Made by a program: the position numbers and the translations under genes. DNA of 12,149 nucleotides, taken from Conidiobolus incongruus B7586. Taxonomy: Eukaryota; Entomophthoromycota; Entomophthoromycetes; Entomophthorales; Conidiobolaceae. The notes beneath the pieces were generated by a model that saw nothing but the letters and a program-made list of their open reading frames with translations, was not told the DNA's origin and searched no databases. The stretch spans positions 1 through 12,149 of the forward strand of contig JNEM01011017.1 of assembly GCA_000697335.1 (NCBI GenBank), in the 5' to 3' direction. This document shows, piece by piece, positions 1 through 9,379 of the stretch; position 1 is the first letter of the stretch; each line of letters starts with the position of its first letter.

Positions 1-690
1 TATTTTATTAAATTTATTAAAAAAATATTTTAAAAAAGCAAAAAAAATTATTATAAATAGATTACATTATTTTTACCCATAAATATTAAAATAAATTAGT
101 AAGAATTTAAAAATAAATATAATTTTTAAATAGAAAATATTTCTATAAAGTTAATAAGGGATTTAATTTTAAGATATATTAAAGTATTTTAAATAATCAA
201 TTAACAAAACTATTGTGTAATATATGTTAAATAAATCAAACCTTATTATTTAATAATTTTTTTTATTACATAGCTTAAAAATAACAAAAAGATCATTATA
301 AAAGTAATTTCTTTGATTTTTTAATCTTGATCTAATTAAATTATTTTAAAAATAATTAAAGATTTTTTTTATTGAAATATTTAAATGGGTTTTAAAAATA
401 TATTTAAAAAGCTAAAGATAAATTAATTTTATTGAATATAGAGAGCTAATTAACTTTATACTATATAAACTTAAAAAAGTTTAAAAGCAAAATATAAATA
501 GATTAAGTATTAATTTTTTTATAATAACTAAATTTTACAAATTTATTACTTATCATAGTGGATTTTAAGATTTAATATCTTAATTAGCCATTAATCAAAT
601 ATAATTAAATATAATCTATTATATTGAAATAATATACTTTAACTATGCAATCTAGTTTAATTTAATATAACTAAAGATTAATTGAGCTAT
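1..690 (+). mobile_element. Tc1/mariner element, decayed 3' part, cut by window edge
   Basis: This stretch aligns by eye, in the same orientation, with the 3' two-fifths of the clearer element at about 11280-11995. Shared landmarks come in the same order: the block after the transposase catalytic core (about 170-300), the Tc1 C-terminal motif (about 447-510, equivalent to LVDFIPYKLKEV in the better copy), and the terminal inverted repeat zone (about 525-690). It is more degraded than the right-hand copy, with small insertions and deletions besides substitutions. No usable reading frame remains. The 5' part lies outside the window. The identification rests on alignment to the right-hand copy, because on its own this sequence is too decayed to recognise. 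Confidence 0.6.
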
Positions 691-1743
691 TAATAAAAAT
701 ATATGTGATTTTGATTTTATAACTTATTCTTGTGGGTTAGTGTATATCATAGATAGTGGTTGATTAAGGTAAAGCTCTTTATAAAATAAAAGCCTAAAGT
801 GAAAAATGATGTTAAAGGTAATTTTATAAGATTCATGATATTTTGATAAATGTGATTTATTCAACCCATGTAAAATCGAAATTTTGTGATTTTTAGTGAT
901 TATATTTTTTATTGAAATTCTCTTAAAAAGTCATGTTATATTTATATAATAAGTTATTAGATCATTTATTATCATATTTAATAGTAATCAAATTAGAGAG
1001 AAATAATTATTATTCATAAAATAATATTTGATTTAAGGATAAGAAATTACTTATTAAAAAACTAGATATTATTTTCATTTATAACTAATTTATTTAAATA
1101 TAATGAAATTTTAAAATTGGATTATAGCTTAAGAAAATGAGAGTTATCAGATAAAAATTATACCATTTATAACTATTAATAACACTGTTAACAAATTATT
1201 AAAGTCTTCATTACTAAACATAATACCTTTCATTCAATTCATAAATACTTATATCAAGTTCAATGAAATAAATATTATTTTTTCTAACAATTCGAATTTT
1301 AAAGAATTATTTATATATTAATATTATTTTATACTTTCTCATTATCGTTTTAATATTTAGATTGTTATATCAATATTTTATATCATATTAAAATCTCAAA
1401 TACTAGTATAAAAATCGGGAAATGTTTGAAGGGTACATCATTAATTGGTAATTCATGATAAAATCAATGTTTCATATGTATATTGCTTATTTATAATAAG
1501 TATATTGTTAATATATTCAATTTGGTAACTTATCAATCATGTATTAGATTTCTAAATCAAAATATTCATTATATAACAACTTCAATTAAAAAAACTATAT
1601 TTATAACTCCATAAAATTTTAAATATTTATATTGATTCATAAAACACTGGGTTTTTCTATATATTGTAATTCTGCCGAGTAATAGTGGAATATTGAAAAT
1701 ACGGAATATAGCGGCTTGCTCGTTACCTATTTGGTAGTTTTGG

Positions 1744-1938
1744 TTAAGGTACCTTATTAAGGTTTGTCAAGGGTTTGATGGGCATTACAGAAGACCGGAT
1801 GTGATAAAGAAAATGTATTCCAAGAATGGTTCTTTTATCGGCGATTCTTAAGTTGTAGTTAGTGTAAAGAAGTGTATCAGCCTTGTTCAAATCAGACTCT
1901 GAAGTGGTGTGACGGGTATTCATGGGTTGTATCTTCAT
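1744..1938 (-). CDS. hypothetical 64-residue ORF in a GC-richer island
   Basis: I do not recognise this product. It is the longest frame in an island (about 1640-1985) that is visibly richer in G and C, roughly 35-40%, than the surrounding DNA. It opens MKIQPMNTRHTTSESD and ends NKVP. It uses C-ending codons (AAC, TAC, ATC, GCC, ACC) that are rare in the flanks, which is compatible with true coding sequence or an exon. No domain, signal peptide or membrane segment is visible. The stop codon lies in a 12-base palindrome (TAAGGTACCTTA, 1745-1756). It could instead be an exon of a longer gene, a gene relic, a repeat fragment or a non-coding RNA. Confidence 0.2.
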   Translation of the reverse strand: MKIQPMNTRHTTSESDLNKADTLLYTNYNLRIADKRTILGIHFLYHIRSSVMPIKPLTNLNKVP

Positions 1939-2647
1939 AAAGTAATAGATTATGAACTGTTGGTCGTGCAGGTTACTATCTCAGTAATCAATTTATTATT
2001 AAAATTTACGATCCAAAAAATATATTATATTAATTTGAATTATAGTTTTATTTTAATATATTGTAGATGTGATTCATTATATTAATTTTGAGAATGTATA
2101 TAGTAACCATGTAAGTTTTAGTTTTATAATATTATTTTGTAATTTCATAAATAATAAAATATCAAAACTTTCTAATTATGATTTTTTTTTCTGCATTTAA
2201 ATTTAATATTGATATATAATTTAAGAATATTTTTAAATATAGTTTGTATAGATTGATAATTAAGATAATTTAATTAGATTTGTGAGCAAATATATATAAA
2301 ATAAATTTTGGTATATAAAAACAGGAAGTTAATTATCAATATTTAATATAATTGTTAATAGATATTATTAATTTTAACAATTAAATTAAAAATGATTTGA
2401 TAATTAAATTGCTCCTAATAAAATTAAAATATAATGAATGTTAATATTTATTAATCTTGCTATCACTAATACCGGCAAAATATGGTATTTGATAAATTCA
2501 AGTTTGGTATTATTTTTATTTAGAGTATTAGATCAAATAATTCAAAAATCATGCATATTTGAAAAAATTATAATTTTATAATATTGGAATATAAAATTGA
2601 AAACTAGTTAATGAACCAAGTATATTCAAAATATTTCAATTTTAAAA

Positions 2648-2669
2648 ATATATATATATATATATATAT
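2648..2669. repeat. AT dinucleotide microsatellite
   Basis: An uninterrupted run of alternating A and T of about 22 bases. It is a simple repeat with no other visible role. Confidence 0.9.
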
Positions 2670-3701
2670 GTATATTTTCGTGTTTTACTTTTAAGTTTGG
2701 TATATAATTTATTATAAATCTATGATGTAATATACTTATTACACCATGCTCATTCTTTGATTATTTATTTTATTTAATTGATAAATGAATAAATATATGT
2801 TTTTTTACAATATTTCATTCCGAATAATATTTTATTTTTTTGTTTTTAATTTTATAATCAAAGTTATTTAAAGTATCTTGATCAAATCAATTTATACTGA
2901 TTGGGTCGATTTTTAAATTTATTTTATATTCAAATACATAAAATTAAAGATTTTTTTCATATTATTTGATTACTGGATTGAATATATTTCAAAGATATTT
3001 AACAATGTATAATATTAAACTGACTTCTATAATAATGAATTCAACTGTTAAAAAATCTTTCAACTTTCATCTTTCATTAATCTTAAAATAATCTTGAATT
3101 AATTTTGACTTTGCATATATTTTAAAATCTGTATGTTATTATAAATCTAAGTATCTAATTAATATTATATTGATATTCTTCAATCATAGTCTATTTAAAG
3201 AATTCAAGAAAATATTTTAAAAAATTATATATATTGATATCAATTTTAGATTTTTGAATTAATTTTTTAAAGTTTATAATCACAATCACAAATTAAATTC
3301 GCTTAATGAAATTCCCATAATAATTAGATAATTGATCAATAATATAAATTTAGTATTTATGGTAGTAATTAACAAGAATAATAATGAATAAGATAAAAAT
3401 TTCAATTTAAATTTATATTATTAATTATAAGTCTTTAAAATTCGAATTAAATTTCATATTAATTAATTATTAAGGATTATTTCAACACAAGATTTTTTTT
3501 AAAATTGAATTTAGTAGACTATTGTTTAAGTTAATATTTAAAGTATATTAATTATCGGTTTAATTAATTCTATGCAATTTATTCCATTTCAAAAGCCTTA
3601 AACACAAATTTATAAATACTTTTTAATAAATAATATTATAAGAATAGAATATTAAAAAAAAGCCTCAATCAAAATATTTTAATCTAGCATAATCTTACCT
3701 C

Positions 3702-5055
3702 ATGAATAATAACGAACATTCTTCTCAATCTCATCCAAATAATCTTCCAACGTTAAAAACATTAATAAATGAAGATTATTTAAATAGTATGAGAATACAT
3801 AGAAGTTTCCCCAATCCTTCTAATTTACGTTTTTCAAGTTGTCATTTTGACGACTCTGGTGACTATTTATTAACTACCGGGGAAGATCATAATTTAAACG
3901 TTTTTAACTGTTTAACGGGGAGGTAATAATATTAATATTTATAAATACAAATTAAAATTACTAATTTTTTTTTCAATTTCTTTAGTTTAGATATTACTCA
4001 AGGTAGCAAAAAATACGGCTGTAATTTGGGACGATTCACACATTATTCAAAAAATATTATTTTTGCTAGTACTATGGAAAATGGTATGATTATTTCTGAT
4101 ATTAATGATTATTAATTTTATGTTAAATTTCATTATTTAGATACTGTACGTTATTTATCATTAGAACAAAACAAATTTATAGCTTATTTTATCGGACATA
4201 CTAATAAGTAATTTGCATTTTTTAATTAGCTAATATTAATCTAGTTAACATGTATGTTTATAGAGTTATATCCTTGGAAATGGCACCTTTTGATGATCAC
4301 TATCTAACCTCAAGCCTTGATAATACGATAAGATTATGGGATTTAAGGAGCCCTCATTGTCAGGTATATATTCAAGTATATTTCTAATTGCCATAATATT
4401 GATTAAAATATCAATTTATGATTAACTCATATAGGCCTTACTTAATAACCCCAATCCACATTACATAACATTTGATCCTAAAGGTCGAATATTTGCTACA
4501 CTCGAACCTAAAACCTCGTCAATCCACCTCTACGATCTCAGGTCATTGGGTCGAGGCCCATTTACTACTTTTCCCCTATTGTATCCTGGAAACACGACGC
4601 ATAACCTGTCCGGGATCAAGTTTAGCCCTGATTCGAAGCATCTCCTCGTAATAGGAGACTCAGGATGGAGTTTCCTTGTCGATTCTTATTCTGAAAAATG
4701 CTATGGACTTAGGCGAAACGTTACAGATGGAATGGTCGGTAACTTTGGAGAAGATGCTACATTCACTCCAGATGGCAAATACGTGATCGGATGCGGATGT
4801 GATAGTGAGACTGGCATTTTAGAGGGTTTTAGTATTGATCACCTTAACCATTCCAATCACAATGGTCATTCCAATGCCGATCACAACCAAATTGAAGCAT
4901 CTCTCAAATGGCGTATTGGATCGACAGAAGACAGTCCCCGTCTCGTTCGCTTTAATCATCGTAGGTTTCAAATGGTTTCTGGTGGACTCGAAGTGAATTT
5001 TTGGTTGCCTGATATTGATCTGATTGTAAGGCAGCAGCAATATTCAACCAATTAA
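3702..5055 (+). CDS. WDR82/Swd2-type WD40 repeat protein, five exons
   Basis: The exons are 3702-3922, 3986-4083, 4141-4207, 4264-4363 and 4435-5055. They are joined by four GT-AG introns of 57-71 bases (GTAAT, GTATG, GTAAT, GTATA donors; TAG acceptors). The spliced frame gives 368 residues ending in TAA. The protein closely follows the WDR82/Swd2 family: SKKYG near residue 82, DTVRYLSL near 107, the WD repeat [17 protein letters not shown] at about 146-162, LYDLRS near 194, and the family C-terminus FWLPDID at 351-357. WDR82/Swd2 is a beta-propeller subunit of Set1/COMPASS H3K4 methyltransferase complexes and also takes part in RNA polymerase II termination complexes; it acts in the nucleus. 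The protein is longer than human WDR82 (313 residues). The extra length is a polar N-terminal extension of about 25 residues and a His/Asn-rich insert at about 297-314. The ATG at 3702 is the first in exon 1. The third intron's acceptor was chosen because only that junction restores the family sequence KVISLEMAP. The gene looks intact. Confidence 0.93.
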
Positions 5056-5450
5056 AATCAATTTTTTAGAGTGCAAATGTAATATTTATTTATCGATCAA
5101 TTCAAGAGATTTGTTACCAAATTAAGAGGTTAATAAATTTTCATTGATCATTTAGATTATCGCATAAGGCATTTTATTAAATATATGGTTTATATTATTC
5201 AATTCAATTATATACAATTTTTATCTTAAGACTAAAACAAATATAATTTCAAATTGTTGAATTTAAAAGTAATATTATTTACGATAGGTTTAATAACTCT
5301 TCGACTCAAATGAATATCTGAAATTTATTAAACCAAGCTCATCTAAATTATCAAAGTGAATTTAATAAATATGATCATCGAAAACAAACTGATAAATTCG
5401 ATTTATTTTGATGAAAAATTTAAATATGACTTCCATTAATCAAATTAAAT
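5056..5450. other. convergent intergenic spacer with possible poly(A) signals
   Basis: A tail-to-tail spacer between the WD40 gene and the amylase gene. AATAAA occurs on the plus strand at 5132-5137, about 77 bases after the WD40 stop. It also occurs on the minus strand at 5407-5402, about 45 bases after the amylase stop. Both could be cleavage and polyadenylation signals, but the hexamer is expected often by chance in DNA this AT-rich. No ORF or RNA gene is seen. Confidence 0.45.
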
Positions 5451-6971
5451 CTAATGTAATGTATTATTTTTTCTAGTGTAAACAGATATGGAGCCTCCGT
5501 TTACATTGAAAAGACCATAACCATCCGAGTTTATAACTACTTCTTTTTGATAATTTCCTAACAAATCAACCCAGATTTCACCAGCTTTGTTATGGCCAAC
5601 GTACATCCACTTCCATCCAAATTGAGAATTACTTAGAATTGCCGCTAGACCTCCCACTCCATTCACCCCGAGTCTTGTCCATCCCACAGTATTAGGATGA
5701 TCGAAATAATCGATTTGATTACCGAATGCTAGTTGACTTCTAGCGAACATGAGTTTTTTGATTACTTCATATTTGGGTGGAATGGGCTGATTTCCAGAAA
5801 TTCCATATAAATCACCATAAAACACACAAGGATATCCTCTTTCTCGCAACAAGATGAGGGCGTAGGCATGGGGTTTGAACCAATCTTCGACCCAACTATT
5901 GAGAGCCTGACCAGGTTGTGTATCGTGATTATCTACAAATGTGACTGCGTGAATTGGATCCCTCTGGGTCAAAGTATTATCAAATATCTTGGACAGATCG
6001 TAAGAACTACCTCGTACCGAAGCTTCTCGGAAATTATAGTGTAAAGGGACATCGAATAACCGAACAACGCCGTTTTGAGAGTTTATATAATTTGAAAGGT
6101 CATCCAAGTTTGATTTCCAATATTCACCAACTACAAAAAAATTAGGATTATTCACCTGGGAAGCGATATGACTTAGCCAATTTTTAGTAAATTCGGAATC
6201 AATGTGTTTGACTGCGTCCATTCTAAAGCCACCTAAATTCAAGGTATTCACTAACCAAACTCCCCATTTTTTCAAATCATCTACTACATCAGACTGCCTG
6301 AAATCGATATCCGACCCCATTAAATAATCGAAATTACCAAACTCCATATCCACATGATTTGACCATCCATGCTTATTATTGCCAATAATTTTATATATTC
6401 TATTCAGTTGATTGTTTTGATTATAGTCAACACCTGTAAAATGTGTAAAATTCCACTGAAATTTCGAATACTTTCCATTTCTACCTTCGAAATTGTATTT
6501 GGTCCATCCTGTAATATTGTAAATATCGGATGTTTGCTGATTGCGGTTGTGTGAGTTTACTTCAACTACAGAAAATGTTTCGGAAGAATCTGCCCACATC
6601 TTGTGGTTGAGGACAATATCTGAGTATACCGTTATATTATATTGTTTACAAGATTTCATTGCATTCACTAGCTCTTGTTTAGTACCATATTTGGTACGAA
6701 CTGTACCCTTTTGATTGAATTCGCCTAAGTCCCAGATATCATAAACTCCATATCCTACATCGTTAATACTACCGCCCTTGTAAGGAGGCGGAATCCAAAC
6801 ACTAGTAAATCCAAGTTCGTTTAATTCTTTAGCTCTATTATTCAAGGAATTCCAATGTGTACCGTTGTTTGGTAAGTACCATTCAAAAAATTGGAGAATA
6901 GTAAAATTGTTTAATAAAGATTTTAATCTTATATTGTTTAAATGGTAGATTATATCCATGCTATATTTCAT
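5451..6971 (-). CDS. alpha-amylase, bacterial type (GH13, subfamily 5-like)
   Basis: An intact, intronless 506-residue glycoside hydrolase that should cut internal alpha-1,4 bonds of starch or glycogen. It aligns along its whole length with liquefying amylases of the Bacillus licheniformis type: FFEWYLPN at 28-35, WIPPPYKG at 59-66, DVGYGVYD at 71-78 and LGEFNQKGTVRTKYGTK at 82-98. Conserved region I is DIVLNH (118-123). Region II is GFRMDAVKH (248-256), with nucleophile D252. Region III is VGEYW (281-285), with acid/base E283. Region IV is FVDNHD (345-350), with the transition-state Asp D350. Calcium ligands equivalent to N104, D194, D200 and H235 of the Bacillus enzyme are kept (N122, D215, D221, H256). 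The ligand equivalent to D183 appears replaced by Ser204. The C-terminal domain C ends NGGSISVYTR. About 20 residues precede the usual mature start, without a clear signal peptide. An in-frame TAA lies 12 bases before the ATG, so the start cannot extend without an upstream exon. It may be cytosolic, or secreted using an exon I cannot see. The lack of introns and bacterial-type sequence suggest, but do not prove, horizontal origin. Confidence 0.93.
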   Translation of the reverse strand: MKYSMDIIYHLNNIRLKSLLNNFTILQFFEWYLPNNGTHWNSLNNRAKELNELGFTSVWIPPPYKGGSINDVGYGVYDIWDLGEFNQKGTVRTKYGTKQELVNAMKSCKQYNITVYSDIVLNHKMWADSSETFSVVEVNSHNRNQQTSDIYNITGWTKYNFEGRNGKYSKFQWNFTHFTGVDYNQNNQLNRIYKIIGNNKHGWSNHVDMEFGNFDYLMGSDIDFRQSDVVDDLKKWGVWLVNTLNLGGFRMDAVKHIDSEFTKNWLSHIASQVNNPNFFVVGEYWKSNLDDLSNYINSQNGVVRLFDVPLHYNFREASVRGSSYDLSKIFDNTLTQRDPIHAVTFVDNHDTQPGQALNSWVEDWFKPHAYALILLRERGYPCVFYGDLYGISGNQPIPPKYEVIKKLMFARSQLAFGNQIDYFDHPNTVGWTRLGVNGVGGLAAILSNSQFGWKWMYVGHNKAGEIWVDLLGNYQKEVVINSDGYGLFNVNGGSISVYTRKNNTLH

Positions 6972-7601
6972 TGTATTGGATTATCGAGGTTGTTATAAAT
7001 GTCAATTTTTGAGATAAATGTAGAAGTTAACTACTTGATTCTGAATTAAATACAATTAGAGGTTTAGTAAATCAATTACAGCAATAGGAATATTTCAGAA
7101 ATATATATATATAATCAACTGGGAAACTAATTCGAATATAAGTTTTATATTCACGAGGATTTGTTAATTATAGATCCTAATAGGACTCTTGGATGCATTA
7201 AACCAATTATGAATGCCAGTGTGACTGAAATTGGTTCTTATGGATGAATTCACGCGAGAATCTTGGATTTTATTTTCTTGAAGAAAAAAAATTTTCAACT
7301 TGAGACTCTTTATTATATTAACAAAAAAGTATAAATTCAAATATGTGTTGATTATTGAATTTTAATTAGGTTTTGATATAAAATTGTGGTCTGAGAAATT
7401 AGGGGATTAGAAAATTAAATAGTATTTTGATTGGTTGATTTATAATAATAAGAGATTTAAGTGATGTAATCGAATATTGAAAAATTGGACAACTGAGTTA
7501 AAAGCTAAATGAATATAATGTCATTATAAATTTATAATATTTGTAAATTTTAAATCAACATGATATTAGTCCTAGAAATCCAGTGGTATTAGAATTAGCT
7601 A
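6972..7601. other. intergenic spacer between the two amylase copies
   Basis: This contains the upstream region of the intact amylase and the downstream region of the pseudogene. It has an 8-base inverted repeat, AACCAATT at 7201-7208 and AATTGGTT at 7229-7236, around a 20-base loop. This may be chance. No ORF, RNA gene or clear promoter element is seen. Confidence 0.5.
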
Positions 7602-8982
7602 TTAAACTCTTTTGGTGTAAACAATTGCAGCACCTTCATTGGCTTTAAATTCACCAAATTCATCATCACCAATAGTGACTTCTTCACTGGTTCTATTCAA
7701 AAGATCATACCACTTCTCTCATTTCTATTTTCTCCAACGAACATACGCTTAGTTCCAACGCTACCATTGTACATGACCACAGCCAATCCACTTGGATGTT
7801 CTTCATCACCACGTCTTACCCAACCGATTGTGTTGGGATGATCAAAGTAGTCGTTTTGTTCTCCATAGTCAAAGTCTTTTCTTTGAGAAGCTTTTTCAAA
7901 TCTTAAAATTTTGCAAATACTGGAAAGTTACCTTAATACCATACAAATCACCGTGAAAACACAAGGATAGTCAGTTTCTCTAAGTAGGATCAAAACATAA
8001 GCATGTACTTTGAGCCAGTCAGGAATGCGACTCTAGAGTAATTGATTAGATTGACTGTTGTGATTATCTACAAAAATAGAGGCATGAGTTGGGACATTTT
8101 GCACAAGTATACCATCAAAGATCTTGGTAAGATCATAATTGTTTCCACCGTTAGCAGTTTCTAAAAAGTTGTAATGTAAAGTGTTAAGGCACATCAAATA
8201 ACCTAACTCGACCTAATTTACTATCAGTATAATGAGCACAGTCGTCTATGCTATCTTTCCAGTACTCCCCAAAAATGAAAAGTCATCTTTTTTAGTCTTT
8301 TCGTGTACGTGTGTAAATTAACAACGGATGAAATCTTTATCAATATGCTTGATAGCATCGAGTCTGAACCCTGAGAGAGATAAGATTTCAGTGATACAAA
8401 CAGCCCAATTCTGAAGATCATTATTGAAATCAGGGTGTTTGTGGTCGATATCAACTCCCATTAAATAATCGTAATTACCTTTTTCACTGTCCACATCTTC
8501 AGCCCAAAATTTTCCTTCTCCCAAAATTCTGAAAATAGCCTTTTTCTGGTTCTTATTATCATAATCGGTCCCTGTAAAATGATTGAAACACCACTGCATT
8601 TGAAAGCATTTACCATTGCTTCCTTTGAACTCGAGTTTGATCCATCCTTCAAATGATATTTCACATTCTTCAATAGTTGCGATTAATTGCTTCTTGGGAT
8701 CAGATTTTGCGCGAACTGTGCTCTTCTGATCAAATTCACTCAAATCCTAATATCATACACACCACAGTCAACATCTTTGGAGCCAGTTCCCCTTTATTAA
8801 GGACGGACCCACGCGGCGCAAATATCCAGATCCTTGACTTTGCTAAGTTTCTCCTTCAAGAGATTCCAGTAGTTACCGTGGTATGGTAGAGATCATTCAA
8901 AGAACACTTTGATATTATATTGACCTAAGACTTCAATTTCAATCCATTGATAAAATGATTCCAAGCTAATCACAATAAGCAT
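7602..8982 (-). pseudogene. alpha-amylase pseudogene, tandem paralogue of the intact gene
   Basis: Homologous to the neighbouring amylase from end to end and in the same orientation, but clearly broken. Recognisable blocks on the minus strand, in order, are: a likely start ATG at 8982, an FFE-SLP block near 8895, VRP followed by stops near 8805, GVYDI near 8750, and a long open stretch at 8743-8318 covering YDYLMGVDIDH and GFRLDAIKH. Then come a frameshifted GEYWKDS block near 8260, FDVP near 8190, NYDLTKIFDG near 8130, FVDNHN near 8065, and the domain C end EGAAIVYTKRV with TAA at 7602. It has several premature stops (for example TGA for the Trp of FFEW), several frameshifts, and an in-frame loss of about 40 residues near 8660. 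That loss removes conserved region I (DxxxNH). The third catalytic Asp reads Asn. The nucleophile Asp and acid/base Glu codons remain. It cannot encode an active amylase. Its protein sequence differs widely from the intact gene, so the duplication or separate acquisition is old, although much of it is still readable. Confidence 0.9.
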
Positions 8983-9344
8983 GATATTTGATGTTTATTG
9001 ATAATTTTAGCTATTATTAAAGAAATAATTTTATCAAATGATTTTACTTACAGATTTATAAATTGAGCTATTTTTGATACTTAAGTTATATTTTATTGTT
9101 AAAAATTTAAAATTAAAATTAGTTAAAAATTGAAATTAATTATATTGAATTATATAAGACTGACTTTAATATTAGAATAACTTTGATATTATTATTATTA
9201 TTATTAATTTACACTCTTTTGAAAATAATAAAAAGTAATTTTATTAGTTCTATAGAATTAATTTTTAATTCCAAATAAAATTGGCAAATTATTAAAAAAG
9301 CTATTTTAATTTGGATTAGACATTTCTTATAATTAAACTTATTC
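8983..9344. other. AT-rich spacer upstream of the amylase pseudogene
   Basis: This holds the former promoter side of the pseudogene and a short ATT trinucleotide repeat (six units, 9188-9205). No gene, RNA or repeat boundary is recognisable. Confidence 0.5.
9188..9205. repeat. ATT trinucleotide microsatellite
   Basis: Six tandem ATT units in an otherwise AT-rich spacer. A simple repeat only. Confidence 0.8.
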
Positions 9345-9370
9345 AAAGTTGATCAAATTTGATCAACTTT
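9345..9370. repeat. perfect 26-base palindrome at the 3' end of the Fanzor relic
   Basis: The half-site AAAGTTGATCAAA is followed directly by its exact reverse complement with no spacer. It lies 9 bases beyond the stop codon of the minus-strand nuclease relic. It could be a terminal or subterminal hairpin of that element, two element ends abutting, or part of a transcription or RNA-processing structure. No second copy was found in the window. Confidence 0.8.
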
Positions 9371-9379
9371 AGACAAGTC

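Larger units (their letters stand above)
690..3701. other. long AT-rich intergenic region
   Basis: About 3 kb with no convincing gene. It is dominated by A/T runs. It contains an AT dinucleotide microsatellite at about 2648-2669 and one GC-richer island at about 1640-1985, described separately. The last 100 bases are the likely promoter and 5' UTR of the WD40 gene, but no individual promoter element can be assigned with confidence in such AT-rich DNA. Further decayed repeats may be hidden here, since most transposon remnants in this window have drifted close to pure AT. I found no tRNA, rRNA or spliceosomal RNA motif. Confidence 0.6.

Noticed and set aside
3923-4434. Stops and frame changes after 3922 as signs that the WD40 gene is broken
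   Set aside because: Each gap is a short GT-AG intron whose removal restores the family sequence exactly in frame.
4819-5040. Open frame on the minus strand inside the WD40 gene
   Set aside because: Antisense shadow of exon 5. It has no family resemblance, while the plus-strand frame is strongly conserved.
5954-6554. Two plus-strand open frames inside the amylase gene (5954-6145 and 6369-6554)
   Set aside because: Antisense shadows of a well-supported minus-strand coding sequence.
7201-7236. Inverted repeat AACCAATT/AATTGGTT as a regulatory hairpin
   Set aside because: Eight-base AT-rich stems are expected by chance, and the position fits neither a terminator nor a known operator in a eukaryote.
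8251-8889. Three further short open frames across the amylase pseudogene, on both strands (8251-8454, 8461-8673, 8677-8889)
   Set aside because: They are alternate frames of the relic. The amylase-like blocks are in other registers or explained by the pseudogene.
9001-9060. A GTAAGT...AG pair upstream of the amylase pseudogene as a 5' UTR intron
   Set aside because: Possible, but one such short pair in AT-rich DNA is weak evidence and nothing downstream tests it.
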